Numbered from the stretch's first letter, positions 39,518 through 50,663 are shown. The stretch is DNA of 64,000 bases from Sphingobium sp. KCTC 72723 (GCF_014280435.1 NZ_CP060388.1:682001-746000); one strand, 5' to 3'. Notes: a model not told the origin generated them from the sequence alone. Numbers and translations are program-made.

Positions 39518-39680
39518 TTGACTGCCTTTGAAGATCGGAACAATTGTCGCGCCGATAGCGGTTTGCACGGGTGATGGCCAGTCCTGTGATAACCAGTCCT
39601 GTGATGGAACTCCTGTGGCGGCAGGGGGTGGGACAAAAGGCGCAATTGCCCTTGCCCCTTGCCCGGCGTCATAAGCGCGC

Positions 39681-40154
39681 ATGGAACAGGAAATGCCCCA
39701 AGCCGCCCTTTGGACCGATGAGTCGGGCCGCCAATGGCCCCGTCGCCCCGCCCATGAAACCGGCGTCATGGGCCGATGCCCGCGCTGCGGCGAAGGGCAT
39801 ATTTTCGACGGCTTCCTGACCGTGCGCGACCATTGCGAGGTGTGCGCCCTCGACTATAGCTTTGCCGATCCGGCCGATGGCCCGGCGGTGTTCGTGCAAC
39901 TTTTCGCCTGCGTGCCGGGCGTCATCTTCATCGTCATGCTGGAAATATTGGCCCGGCCCGGCCTGTGGGTCCATCTGGCCGTCGGCGTCCCGGTGCTGAT
40001 CCTGACCACCGTGCTGCCGATCCGCCCAATCAAGGGCTGGCTGATCGCCGCGCAATTCACAAACCGGGCGCAGGAAGCCGGCACGGCGCAGCTTTGGGCG
40101 AAGCTGAATGACGCTAGTGCCGGAAAAACAGTGTCACTGACGCTACATGATTGA
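39681..40154 (+). CDS. DUF983 family zinc-ribbon membrane protein
   Basis: 157 aa. Two CxxC pairs (RCPRCGEGHIFDGFL and HCEVCALDY) form a likely zinc ribbon before two membrane helices (about 72-92 and 98-118). This is the DUF983 pattern. Function unknown. Its 3' end overlaps the convergent DUF2490 gene by about 41 bases. Confidence 0.88.
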   Translation: MEQEMPQAALWTDESGRQWPRRPAHETGVMGRCPRCGEGHIFDGFLTVRDHCEVCALDYSFADPADGPAVFVQLFACVPGVIFIVMLEILARPGLWVHLAVGVPVLILTTVLPIRPIKGWLIAAQFTNRAQEAGTAQLWAKLNDASAGKTVSLTLHD

Positions 40155-40788
40155 TGCGGCTATCGCCGCCCCGCTGGTTGATCGCCTGATTGAGATAGCC
40201 CAGTTCCAGCGTCGATGCGCCGGGCAACCCCACTTCGACCCCCGCGAAACTGCGTAACTGGTCAAACCCGCTCCTGGCGCCCCAATCCGTGCTGTTGAGC
40301 GCCAGGAACCCCTCGGCATAAACCAGTGCATTCACTGCATCGCTTCCCTCGCGCAGCGGCTTTTCAAACCGCAGCATTTCGCGCAGCCGCCATCCCATGT
40401 CGTTCCCGTCCGACCGCCAGCGTTGCTCAAGTCGCGTGCGCGATGACAGGTCGCCGCCCCACGGGCGTCCCAGCGACCAGTTGAGTTGCTGGAAACTGCG
40501 CTCCTCATTCACATCGCGTCCGCCCGCGATGGGAACGGCGACATGGGCATAGCCCTGATAGAGCGTAACCCGGTCCGACAGCTTCACGCCCACCGCGCCA
40601 CGCAGCAGCGCCTGGTCCAGACGCGACACCCCGTCGCCGACGCGCGGCTGGATTTCAGCGAAATAGACGATGTCGCCGCTGACCGGACCCATCGCGGTCA
40701 GGTTGACCCATAGCTGTTCATCCTGACTGGTCCGTGCGGCGGCAGGGGTGCAGAGCAAAGCTGTCAGGAACAGGGCGAAGCGACGCAT
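40114..40788 (-). CDS. DUF2490 family exported beta-rich protein
   Basis: 224 aa with a signal peptide (MRRFALFLTALLCTPAAART). DEQLWVNLTAMGPV, QPRVGDG, and RLEQRW … WRLREMLRF with alternating hydrophobic residues and a C-terminal aromatic end (TLFFRH) suggest an outer-membrane barrel of the DUF2490 family. Function unknown. Convergent and overlapping with the DUF983 gene. Confidence 0.8.
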   Translation of the reverse strand: MRRFALFLTALLCTPAAARTSQDEQLWVNLTAMGPVSGDIVYFAEIQPRVGDGVSRLDQALLRGAVGVKLSDRVTLYQGYAHVAVPIAGGRDVNEERSFQQLNWSLGRPWGGDLSSRTRLEQRWRSDGNDMGWRLREMLRFEKPLREGSDAVNALVYAEGFLALNSTDWGARSGFDQLRSFAGVEVGLPGASTLELGYLNQAINQRGGDSRINHVASVTLFFRH

Positions 40789-40865
40789 GGCGTTTCCGGT
40801 ATTGGGGACTGATGGGATCAGCCCCTAATGGCCGGACGTTGCTCCTCTGTTTCCCCTGCGTTAGC

Positions 40866-42554
<1,689 letters not shown>

Positions 42555-42569
42555 TCATGTCGCGGGGGG

Positions 42570-43856
42570 CTATCCGGCCCGGCGCTTCGCCGCGTCCTGC
42601 ATCTTATATTGTCCTGCCATCAACTCTGCGTGCATGTGCGCCCAGTTGGGGAATGGCCAGTGCGACGGTTCTTCCCGGCTGACCACATGGTCGCCATTCA
42701 GCCCGCCTGCGATCATAACATCCTCGACAGGGAGTGCTTCCTTGGCGCGGGCGTCGAAAAAGGTCCGTGCCATTGCGCGGGAGCCGCGCATCCCGTTGGG
42801 CAGGATGACGGCCAGCCGGTTCGACCGCAGCCGCACCAGCAGGCCGGGCGGGAAAATCGCGACACTCTGCGCGAAGGTGAACAACAGGTCCGGGTCCAGA
42901 TGCCCCGTCCACGATGTCATCTTGGTAATCGCTTCCGATGGCGTCCACGCCGCCTTGTAACAACGGTTGGATGTCAGCGCGTCATAGATGTCGCAAATTG
43001 CGCCCATGCGCGCGGCCAGGCTGATCTGTGTCCCTTCCAGGCCAAAGGGATAGCCCGAACCGTCGACCTTTTCATGATGATGCAATGCCACGTCCAGCGC
43101 GACGGCGGGAATGTTGCCGCTGCCCAGCAACAATTCATTGCCCGAAACCGGGTGCCGCTTGATCTGCTCGAACTCATCATGGGTCAGGCGGCCGGATTTG
43201 TTCAGAATTTCCGCAGGCATCGCCATCTTGCCGACATCGTGCAGCAATCCTGCGACGCCCATTTCGTGGACCTGCGCTTCGGGCATTTGCAATTGCCGCG
43301 CAAAGTTGATCATCAGCGCACACACCGCAACGGAATGAAGATAGGTATATTCGTCCTTGGTCTTGAGCCGCGCCATGTTGATCAGCGTCGCCTGATTGCG
43401 TTCGACAGACAGGGCAATGTCATTCACCAGAGCCGCGACATCGCCGGTCACGTTCAACCTGCCCATGCGGGCATCTTCGAACAGGCCCGTGACGAGCTTC
43501 TTGCCATGGCGCAAAACGGATCGCGCACGCTCAATCTCAGGGTCGCCGATGGCCGTGCGCTGTGTCGGCCTGGGCAATGCGATGATCTGTGCGTCCTCGC
43601 CAGGAGAGCAAGGCGCATCGCTATCACTGGCAACGATGGGAAGGCTCACTCCCTTTTCATCGTCGATGATGACGGCGTCCACGGTGCTGGAACGGATTTT
43701 CTCCAGCGTCACGTCATCCTGAATCAGAAACCGTGCGCGCCAGAAAGGATGATGCAGCCATGCGCCCTTAAAGCCGCATATATACATGCCGATCGTTGCT
43801 TGTGATGGAACGATATAGTGCTGCACGCCGTCTCCTGTGCAGTCAGGAGTAATCAT
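42570..43856 (-). CDS. HD-GYP domain protein (predicted cyclic-di-GMP phosphodiesterase)
   Basis: 428 aa, cytosolic. The N-terminal region (residues 10-60) matches the DUF3391 domain that precedes many HD-GYP modules. The HD pair is in GLLHDVGKMA (His206, Asp207) and the GYP motif in HHEKVDGSGYPFGLEG. Expected to hydrolyse cyclic-di-GMP and favour a planktonic state. A palindrome lies just before the start codon. Confidence 0.9.
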   Translation of the reverse strand: MITPDCTGDGVQHYIVPSQATIGMYICGFKGAWLHHPFWRARFLIQDDVTLEKIRSSTVDAVIIDDEKGVSLPIVASDSDAPCSPGEDAQIIALPRPTQRTAIGDPEIERARSVLRHGKKLVTGLFEDARMGRLNVTGDVAALVNDIALSVERNQATLINMARLKTKDEYTYLHSVAVCALMINFARQLQMPEAQVHEMGVAGLLHDVGKMAMPAEILNKSGRLTHDEFEQIKRHPVSGNELLLGSGNIPAVALDVALHHHEKVDGSGYPFGLEGTQISLAARMGAICDIYDALTSNRCYKAAWTPSEAITKMTSWTGHLDPDLLFTFAQSVAIFPPGLLVRLRSNRLAVILPNGMRGSRAMARTFFDARAKEALPVEDVMIAGGLNGDHVVSREEPSHWPFPNWAHMHAELMAGQYKMQDAAKRRAG

Positions 43857-43860
43857 TATG

Positions 43861-43874
43861 TAGTTTACAAACTA
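43861..43874. promoter_or_regulatory. Palindrome at the HD-GYP start
   Basis: TAGTTTACAAACTA: 6-bp arms around two bases, five bases before the start codon in an AT-rich gap. Position suits an operator that blocks transcription or translation. No known regulator motif recognised. Confidence 0.3.
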
Positions 43875-43907
43875 TTTCTAACGAACCGAAGAAAGAAATA
43901 ATTAGCT

Positions 43908-44477
43908 TTAACTGGCCAGCCGCAACGCTACTTCATTCATGAACCGCGCGTCGTCGCTCTTGGCCAGCCATTCCGCCTCCGCGCCGATCGCGCCCAGCAT
44001 GTCGGCCAGCGCGTCACCTTCGCTCTTGTGATAATTGCCCAGCACATAGCCATGCACCCGGTCCTTATGCCCCGGATGACCAATGCCTATCCGCACCCGG
44101 CGGAAATCATTGCCGATATGCGCGTCGGTTGAACGCAGGCCGTTATGCCCGGCATTGCCGCCGCCGCGCTTCACCTTCACTCGCATCGGCACCAGGTCGA
44201 GTTCGTCGTGAAAGACCGTCACGTCCTGCGGCGTCAATTTGTAGAAACGCATCGCATCCCCCACCGACCGGCCGCTTTCGTTCATGAAGGTCGCGGGCTT
44301 GATCAGGATGATCTTCTCCGTGCCGATCCGCCCTTCCTGCACCCATCCCTGAAACTGCTTCTTCGCCGGAGAAAAGCGATACATATCCGCGATCAGGTCG
44401 ACCACCATGAAGCCGACATTATGCCGGTGCAGCGCATATTGCGCACCCGGATTGCCCAGCCCCACCCAGATTTGCAT
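43908..44477 (-). CDS. pth: Peptidyl-tRNA hydrolase
   Basis: 189 aa, frees tRNAs from peptides dropped by ribosomes. VGLGNPGAQYALHRHNVGF at the N-terminus contains the catalytic His (residue 19); KPATFMNESGRSV and FHDELDLVPMRVKVKRGGGNAGHNGLRS are the other family motifs. Lies after rplY, separated by an intrinsic terminator, in the common rplY-pth order. Confidence 0.95.
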   Translation of the reverse strand: MQIWVGLGNPGAQYALHRHNVGFMVVDLIADMYRFSPAKKQFQGWVQEGRIGTEKIILIKPATFMNESGRSVGDAMRFYKLTPQDVTVFHDELDLVPMRVKVKRGGGNAGHNGLRSTDAHIGNDFRRVRIGIGHPGHKDRVHGYVLGNYHKSEGDALADMLGAIGAEAEWLAKSDDARFMNEVALRLAS

Positions 44478-44492
44478 TGCACATCATTCCCT

Positions 44493-44530
44493 AAAAAGAA
44501 AATCCCGCCCGCCGGGTAGGCGGACGGGAT
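44493..44530 (-). terminator. Intrinsic terminator between rplY and pth
   Basis: On the minus strand a GC-rich stem (ATCCCGTCCGCC with GGCGGGCGGGAT, one mismatch, 5-base loop) is followed by TTTTCTTTTT. This is a textbook rho-independent terminator downstream of rplY. Partial read-through would serve pth. Confidence 0.8.
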
Positions 44531-44560
44531 CCAAATTTCCAGCCGGTAAGGCGTAAAGGC

Positions 44561-45169
44561 TTATTCGCCTTCGCCCTCAGCCTCGCCTTCGGCGCTCTTG
44601 AGAGCCGAGGGTGCAACGATCGTCGCGATGGTGAAGTCGCGATCGTCGATCGCGGCCTTCGCGCCCTTGGGCAGCTTCACCGCGCTGATGTGGATCGAAT
44701 CGCCGACTTCGAAGCCGGTCAGGTCGACCACGACATCGTCGGGGATTTCAGCCGCATCGACGACCAGTTCCACGTCATGACGCACCACGTTCAGCACGCC
44801 GCCCTTTTTCAGGCCCGGCGAAGCGTCTTCGTTTTCGAAGCGCACGGGGACCGCGACGGTCACGGTGGCATGTTCCGAAACGCGCAGGAAATCAGCGTGC
44901 AGCGGACGGTCGGTGACGGGGTGGAAAGCCACGTCCTTGGCGAGCGTGCGGACGGACTTGCCGCCGACTTCGACCATGATGACCGAATTGAAGAAGTGGC
45001 CGGTGCCGAGCTGCTTGTTGAGCAACTTTTCCTCAACGTGGATCGACAGGGGTTCTTCGTTCATTCCATAGATGACGGCGGGTACGCGGCCCTCACGGCG
45101 GAGGGCGCGGGAGGCTCCCTTGCCTGCCCGATCGCGTGCCTCGGCCGACAGCGTAAGCTGCTCGCTCAT
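44561..45169 (-). CDS. rplY: 50S ribosomal protein L25/general stress protein Ctc
   Basis: 202 aa, the two-domain (Ctc-type) form. The N-terminal L25 domain ([30 protein letters not shown]) binds 5S rRNA; the C-terminal beta domain begins near residue 98 ([20 protein letters not shown]). Ends in a Glu/Gly-rich tail. ATG 45169 is preceded by GGAGAC; the frame extends 10 codons further. Confidence 0.94.
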   Translation of the reverse strand: MSEQLTLSAEARDRAGKGASRALRREGRVPAVIYGMNEEPLSIHVEEKLLNKQLGTGHFFNSVIMVEVGGKSVRTLAKDVAFHPVTDRPLHADFLRVSEHATVTVAVPVRFENEDASPGLKKGGVLNVVRHDVELVVDAAEIPDDVVVDLTGFEVGDSIHISAVKLPKGAKAAIDDRDFTIATIVAPSALKSAEGEAEGEGE

Positions 45170-45281
45170 TGCGTGTCTCCAAAAGCTCTGTTGATACAAT
45201 TTCCCACCACGCCTCCAGGGATGACCATAGCGGGAGGCGGCCCTTTAGCAGGAATCGGCTATAAATCAAGCTACCCTGCGT

Positions 45282-46163
45282 CTATTGCACCCGCGTGACG
45301 GTAAATCCCCGCGCCTTGAGCAGTTCGATCAGATTGTCGCGGCCCGTCAGATGCCCCGCGCCCACCGCAATGAAGGGCGCGCCCTTCATCGGTTCGATCG
45401 CCTTCGCCCAATCGCGGTTGCGTGCGGTCAGTATCGCTTCCTCGACCACCGGGTCGGGCTGTTCGCCATGCTCATCCTCTTTGGCGATGGCATCCATATC
45501 GCCTTTCAGCCAGGCGGTCAGAATACGATCATACAGCGCTTTCATATCCTTCGTCTCATGCGCGGTCTGGACCAGCAGCCGCGCTTGCGCCGCTTGCGGC
45601 AGCGTATCGAACGCGCCGAATTGCCGCTCCACCGTTTCCAGCCCGCCGATCGGTTTGCGCGCGTCCTTGAACGTGGCGATCAGTGCGGGTTCCACGCCAT
45701 CGTCCTGACTGACCTTCAACGCCTGCTGACTGGCCGCCGACAGCAGCATCGCGGCGGCCCAGCTTTCGTAAGCGGACAGCAATTGCGTGCTGGTGCCGCC
45801 ATCGCTGACCGCTTTTTCCAGCGCAGCCTTTTCCGCCGCTGGCACCCGCTGTTCCAGTGGCGGCAGGTCGGGGCTGCGGCCCATGGATTCAAACAGGGCC
45901 AGCGTTTTCTGCTCGTCCTGCAAATCCGCCGCTTCCAGCACGAGCCGGTCGGCAGCGGCCATCGCGTCCCTTATCGGCTGGGTTTCCCACGCCACCCCCT
46001 TGGGCAGAACATGGATCGTGCCGAACAGCCAGCCTTTCATCGCCCCACGCTGCACCGTCCACAATGCCGGGCCACCCTGAACCGGCGGTGGCGGCGCATC
46101 GCGACCACAGGCTGCGACCAGCACCAGCGCGCACAGCGCGATCCATTGCAGGAAATGCCGCAT
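45282..46163 (-). CDS. TraB/GumN family lipoprotein
   Basis: 293 aa. Lipoprotein signal with the lipobox LVAAC near residue 19. TraB/GumN motifs are GWLFGTIHVLPKGV near 50 and APFIAVGAGHLTGRDNLIELL near the C-terminus; both hold conserved histidines (GxxH at each end). These proteins resemble metal-dependent TIKI-type proteases, but the bacterial role is uncertain. A paralogue starts five bases upstream. Confidence 0.88.
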   Translation of the reverse strand: MRHFLQWIALCALVLVAACGRDAPPPPVQGGPALWTVQRGAMKGWLFGTIHVLPKGVAWETQPIRDAMAAADRLVLEAADLQDEQKTLALFESMGRSPDLPPLEQRVPAAEKAALEKAVSDGGTSTQLLSAYESWAAAMLLSAASQQALKVSQDDGVEPALIATFKDARKPIGGLETVERQFGAFDTLPQAAQARLLVQTAHETKDMKALYDRILTAWLKGDMDAIAKEDEHGEQPDPVVEEAILTARNRDWAKAIEPMKGAPFIAVGAGHLTGRDNLIELLKARGFTVTRVQ

Positions 46164-46168
46164 GAAGC

Positions 46169-47080
46169 TCACTTCTTCACCCGGCGGGATTGGATGCCCA
46201 GCGCCTTCAACTGATCCTGCACGCTGCCCTTGCCCGCCAGATGGCCCGCACCTACCGCGACAAAGACCGTGCCGGGCTGGCCCATTCGCGCCTTGATCCA
46301 CTGCGCCCAGTTCGCGTTGCGCCCGATCAGCAGCACCTGCGCCAGCTCCGGCGTCGCTTCCAGCGATTCGTTCATGGATTTGGCCAGCCTGTCCGGCTCA
46401 CCCGCCTGCCAATGATGCAGCAGTCCGGCAAACTCACTCTCCATTTCCGGCAGGCCATCGACGGTCGCATTCAGAAACTGCACTTGCTGCTCCATCGGCA
46501 GGGTCGCGAAAAAGTCGATCTGCTGCTCCACCGTTTCCAGCGCATCGACTCGCTTGCCCGCTTTCTCCGCCGCCGTCCGCAACGCCTTTTCCGCGCCAAG
46601 GTCCGCGCGATAGCCCAGTTTCGCCAGCGGCGCGACGGACAGGGCCATGCCCGCCATCCACGGATTGGTCCGGTCGAAATTGCGCCACGGCAGGCCGTTT
46701 TCCTCCATCGCCGCATGATATTTGCCGCGCGCGTCCGGGGCCAGCCGGTCGGACAGGGCCGTCCCGTCGGTCGCCATCGCCCTGGTCATCATGATCGCAC
46801 CCATCACATTGGGATCGTCCGGCTCTATGATTTCCAGCACCAGTTCGTCCGATCGGTCGAACGCGGCCTTCATGCCGCCGCGAAACCAGTCGATGCCGGG
46901 TTTCAGCACATGGACCGTCCCGAACAGATAGATGGTCGTGTCGGCGTCCTTCACCTGCCACATCGCCGGATTGGCAATGGTGGTGGCGGGCGCGCGCGCC
47001 TGCACGGGCGCTGCGGTAATGATCAGGGCGATTGCCGCCCATGCGGCGGAAAGGCGTGTCAGTCTCATATCCCCAACCAT
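46169..47080 (-). CDS. TraB/GumN family exported protein
   Basis: 303 aa with a cleavable signal peptide (SAAWAAIALIITAAPVQA) instead of a lipobox. Same GxxH pattern as its neighbour: YLFGTVHVLKPGIDW near 50 and TVFVAVGAGHLAGKGSVQDQL near 280. Tandem paralogue of the following lipoprotein gene. Start may be ATG 47080 or 47068. Confidence 0.87.
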   Translation of the reverse strand: MVGDMRLTRLSAAWAAIALIITAAPVQARAPATTIANPAMWQVKDADTTIYLFGTVHVLKPGIDWFRGGMKAAFDRSDELVLEIIEPDDPNVMGAIMMTRAMATDGTALSDRLAPDARGKYHAAMEENGLPWRNFDRTNPWMAGMALSVAPLAKLGYRADLGAEKALRTAAEKAGKRVDALETVEQQIDFFATLPMEQQVQFLNATVDGLPEMESEFAGLLHHWQAGEPDRLAKSMNESLEATPELAQVLLIGRNANWAQWIKARMGQPGTVFVAVGAGHLAGKGSVQDQLKALGIQSRRVKK

Positions 47081-47228
47081 GCGGGGCCGCGCGGGTCAGG
47101 GCAAGCGGGTTAACCTTGCCACGCGATCCGACGCCTTTTTCTTGACCGTTCCGGCACCATGCGCCAATGCGCGAGCCAGAAAATCAGCATATCGCTTAAT
47201 ATGAGGACTGTCGGTGGCAGAAGGCAAA

Positions 47229-48113
47229 ATGCTTTCCTTTCAGGACCTGATCCTGACCCTCCATGCCTATTGGGGGAAACAGGGCTGCGTCATTCTCCAG
47301 CCCTATGACATGGAAGTGGGGGCAGGCACGTTCCACCCCGCAACCACGCTGCGCGCGCTCGGCCCACAGCCGTGGAACGCCGCCTATGTCCAGCCAAGCC
47401 GCCGCCCGACCGACGGCCGCTATGGCGAAAACCCCAACCGGCTCCAGCATTATTACCAGTATCAGGTGATCATGAAGCCATCGCCCGCCAACCTTCAGGA
47501 ACTTTATCTGGGTTCGCTCAGGGAAATCGGCATCGACCCGCTGGTCCACGACATCCGCTTTGTCGAGGATGACTGGGAAAGCCCGACGCTGGGTGCCTGG
47601 GGTCTGGGCTGGGAAGTGTGGTGCGACGGCATGGAAGTCACGCAATTCACTTATTTCCAGCAAATGGGCGGTTACGACTGCAAGCCGGTCGCGGGCGAAC
47701 TGACCTACGGCCTCGAACGGCTCGCCATGTATATTCAGGGCGTCGACAGCGTATACGACCTGAAATTCAACGACGCCGGGGTCACCTATGGCGACGTGTT
47801 CCTGGCCAATGAACAGCAAATGTCGAAATGGAATTTCGAGGTCGCCGACACCGAAAAGCTGTTCCGTTGGTTCAAGGATTGCCAGTCGGAATATGCCCAA
47901 TGCATCGAAGCGAACGTGCCGCTGGCTGCCTATGATCAGGCGATCAAGGCGTCCCACGTTTTCAACCTGCTCCAGGCACGTGGCGTCATTTCCGTGCAGG
48001 AACGCGCCAGCTATATGGGCCAGGTGCGTGACATGGCCAAAGGCAGTTGCGAGGCGTGGATCGCCAGCAACACCGACGCATGGACCGCACAATATCCGGG
48101 GTGGACCGCGTGA
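47229..48113 (+). CDS. glyQ: Glycyl-tRNA synthetase alpha chain
   Basis: 294 aa catalytic subunit of the bacterial alpha2beta2 glycyl-tRNA synthetase. Starts [20 protein letters not shown], with class II motifs [23 protein letters not shown] and [26 protein letters not shown] 47229 has AGAAGG five bases upstream; GTG 47214 in frame is an alternative. Its stop overlaps the glyS start (TGATG). Confidence 0.95.
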   Translation: MLSFQDLILTLHAYWGKQGCVILQPYDMEVGAGTFHPATTLRALGPQPWNAAYVQPSRRPTDGRYGENPNRLQHYYQYQVIMKPSPANLQELYLGSLREIGIDPLVHDIRFVEDDWESPTLGAWGLGWEVWCDGMEVTQFTYFQQMGGYDCKPVAGELTYGLERLAMYIQGVDSVYDLKFNDAGVTYGDVFLANEQQMSKWNFEVADTEKLFRWFKDCQSEYAQCIEANVPLAAYDQAIKASHVFNLLQARGVISVQERASYMGQVRDMAKGSCEAWIASNTDAWTAQYPGWTA

Positions 48114-50494
48114 TGACTGACTTCCTCCTCGAACTGCGCTGCGAAGAAATTCCCGCGCGTATGCAGGTCAAGGCCAGCGACGATCTCGCCCGCCTGTTCA
48201 GCGAAGAACTGGCCAAGGCGGGCCTGAAGCCCGGCGCGATCGACAGCTTCGTCACGCCCCGCCGCCTCGCCCTCATCGCGCGCGACCTGCCGCTGGAAAC
48301 CGCTGCCATCAGCGAGGAATCCAAAGGCCCGCGCACGTCCGCACCGCCCCAGGCGCTCGAAGGCTTCCTGCGCAAGACCGGCCTTCGCCAGGACCAGTTG
48401 CAGGACCGCGACGGCGTGTGGTTCGCTGTCGTCGACAAGCCCGGCCGCGCCACCGCTGCGGTTCTGGCCGAAGCGATCCCCGCCGTCATCCGCGCCTTCC
48501 CCTGGCCCAAATCCATGCGCTGGGGCGTCGCCAGCCAGACGACGGAAAGCCTGCGCTGGGTCCGCCCGTTGCAGGGCATCGTCGCGATCCTGGGCGAAGA
48601 TCTGGTCGATATCGAAGTCGATGGCATCCGGTCAGGCTACGCCACGCTCGGCCATCGCTTCCATCATCCCGACGCCATCACCATCGGCGGCGCGAACGAC
48701 TATGTCGAAAAACTGCGCGCCTGCCATGTCATCGCCAGCCACACAGAACGGCAAGCGATCATCGCGGCAAAGGCAGCCGAAGCCGCCGCCGCTCATGGCT
48801 ACAGCGTGATCGAGGACAAGGGACTGGTCGCGGAAAATGCGGGCCTGACCGAATGGCCGGTGCCGCTGCTGGGCGATTTCGACCCCGCTTTCCTGGAAGT
48901 GCCACCCGAAGTCATCCAGCTGACCCTGCGCATCAACCAGAAATATTTCGTTCTGCGCGATGGCGACGGCAAACTCGCCCCCGCCTTCATCTGCACCGCC
49001 AATATCGAGGCAAAGGACGGCGGCGAAGCCATCATCGCGGGCAACCGCAAGGTGCTGGCCGCCCGCCTGAGCGATGCGCGTTTCTTCTGGGAACAGGACC
49101 GCAAGACGACGCTGGCGGACCACGCGAAAAAGCTGGAACGCATCACCTTCCACGAAAAGCTGGGGACAGTCGCCGACAAGGTCGAGCGGGTAGCGAAACT
49201 CGCCCGCTGGCTGGTGGAGGAAGGTATCGTCACTTCTTCTCCCCTCCCCTTCAGGGGAGGGGCCGGGGGTGGGGGTGCGCCAGATGGCGCAGCGCCTGCG
49301 GCCATCCCCCACCCCAACCCCTCCCCTGAAGGGGAAGGGCTAGGCAAGGCGCACTTGGCCGACATGGCCGAACAGGCCGCCCGCCTGTGCAAGGCCGACC
49401 TCGTCACCGAAATGGTCGGCGAATTTCCCGAACTGCAAGGCATCATGGGCGGCTACTATGCCCGCGCCGAAGGGCTGCCCGACGCCGTAGCCGACGCCAT
49501 CCGCGACCATTACAAGCCGGTCGGGCAGGGGGATGATGTCCCCACCGCGCCGGTCACGGTGGTGGTGAGTTTGGCGGACAAGCTGGATACGCTGGTGTCC
49601 TTTTTTGCTATCGACGAAAAGCCCACGGGATCTAAAGATCCGTTTGCCTTACGGCGATATGGGCTGGCAATTCTGTCGCTGTGTGTAAGTAGCAAACTAA
49701 GACTGCCCCTCTCTGCATCGATTATGTTCTCTGCTCGCATGGTGGGTTTCCAACAAGGGATGGCGGAAGCAACCGCTGATGCGCTCGCGCTCTTTGAAGC
49801 TTTTTCTTCGATTTATGAGGGAGACCCTAGAATGGGCGGCCAAGCGACAGCAGACGCATTGGAAGCGCGACTTGCTGCCGAAAATAGCAAGCACGATACG
49901 AAGACGGCATTGGGAGATATAATTCCGTTTCTAGCCGACCGCCTCAAAGTCCAGCAACGCGAAGCCGGTGTCCGCCACGACCTGATCGACGCCGTGTTCG
50001 CGCTGGGCGGCGAGGATGATCTCGTCCGCCTGCTCGCCCGCGTCCATGCGCTCCAGTCCTTCGTGGCGACCGACGACGGGGTGAACCTGCTGGCAGGCTA
50101 CAAGCGCGCGGCCAATATCCTCAAGAAGGAAGCACCCACCCCCGTCACCCCAGCGAAGGCTGGGGTCTCCCTTTCTTCTGGCGCGGAAGAAGGAACAGAG
50201 ATGCCAGCCTCCGCTGGCATGACGGTGGGGGAATATGAGAAAGAACCCGCCGAAGCATCCCTCCTCGCCGCGCTCGACGCCGCCGAACCGCGCGCGGCAC
50301 AGGCCATCGCCGACGAACGGTTCGAGGATGCCATGGCCGCGCTCGCCACCCTGCGCGCGCCGATCGACGCTTTCTTCGAAACCGTCACCGTCAACGATGC
50401 CGACCCCGCCAAGCGCACTGCCCGCCTTGCGCTGCTCGACCGGGTGCGTGCAGCCGTTCATGGCGTGGCAGACTTTTCCAAAATTGCAGGCTAG
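48113..50494 (+). CDS. glyS: Glycyl-tRNA synthetase beta chain, with inserted repeats and a foreign segment
   Basis: 793 aa, longer than usual for the family (about 690-700). TDFLLELRCEEIPARMQ at the N-terminus and VRHDLIDAVFALGGEDDLVRLLARV near the C-terminus are standard. Three oddities: an in-frame palindromic insertion at 49240-49340 (encodes SPLPFRGGAGGGG … PHPNPSPEGEG), another at 50143-50224 (VTPAKAGVS … MPASAGMT), and a block at about 49603-49935 with AT-rich, rare-codon composition. The frame stays open throughout, so the protein is probably made. Confidence 0.9.
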   Translation: MTDFLLELRCEEIPARMQVKASDDLARLFSEELAKAGLKPGAIDSFVTPRRLALIARDLPLETAAISEESKGPRTSAPPQALEGFLRKTGLRQDQLQDRDGVWFAVVDKPGRATAAVLAEAIPAVIRAFPWPKSMRWGVASQTTESLRWVRPLQGIVAILGEDLVDIEVDGIRSGYATLGHRFHHPDAITIGGANDYVEKLRACHVIASHTERQAIIAAKAAEAAAAHGYSVIEDKGLVAENAGLTEWPVPLLGDFDPAFLEVPPEVIQLTLRINQKYFVLRDGDGKLAPAFICTANIEAKDGGEAIIAGNRKVLAARLSDARFFWEQDRKTTLADHAKKLERITFHEKLGTVADKVERVAKLARWLVEEGIVTSSPLPFRGGAGGGGAPDGAAPAAIPHPNPSPEGEGLGKAHLADMAEQAARLCKADLVTEMVGEFPELQGIMGGYYARAEGLPDAVADAIRDHYKPVGQGDDVPTAPVTVVVSLADKLDTLVSFFAIDEKPTGSKDPFALRRYGLAILSLCVSSKLRLPLSASIMFSARMVGFQQGMAEATADALALFEAFSSIYEGDPRMGGQATADALEARLAAENSKHDTKTALGDIIPFLADRLKVQQREAGVRHDLIDAVFALGGEDDLVRLLARVHALQSFVATDDGVNLLAGYKRAANILKKEAPTPVTPAKAGVSLSSGAEEGTEMPASAGMTVGEYEKEPAEASLLAALDAAEPRAAQAIADERFEDAMAALATLRAPIDAFFETVTVNDADPAKRTARLALLDRVRAAVHGVADFSKIAG
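49240..49340. repeat. In-frame palindromic repeat inside glyS (first)
   Basis: Left arm CCCCTCCCCTTCAGGGGAGG and following Gs, right arm CCCCAACCCCTCCCCTGAAG, near-perfect inverted copies around a 40-base centre. Translated as a Gly/Pro-rich loop without breaking the glyS frame. Confidence 0.85.
49603..49935 (+). other. Segment of foreign composition within glyS
   Basis: Codons here include TTA, CTA, AGA, AGT, GTA and many A/T-ending ones (e.g. GGA TCT AAA GAT, ATA ATT CCG TTT), almost absent in the flanking GC-rich gene. The protein still reads as synthetase at the edges (AIDEKPTGSKDPFALRR at the start, FLADRLKVQQREAGVRH at the end), so a stretch of a homologous gene from a lower-GC donor may have replaced the local one. 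Confidence 0.7.
50143..50224. repeat. In-frame palindromic repeat inside glyS (second)
   Basis: CGTCACCCCAGCGAAGGCTG and its imperfect reverse complement (50198-50224) around a 27-base centre. Same family as the intergenic copy at 38338-38411. Encodes VTPAKAGVS and MPASAGMT, peptides typical of such repeats when translated. Confidence 0.85.
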
Positions 50495-50663
50495 GCAAAA
50501 ACCCCGACATATCCGGCAATAAAAATGACGATATGGCGACAAAATCATCATTAAGGCGGGTGCAATTTCCGTCGGGCTTTTGTAAAGACTATTGCAGCGC
50601 ACAATTTATCGGCAATCAGTGCAGGGAGAGCCGGATCACATGCTTACGACACAAGAGGCCATC

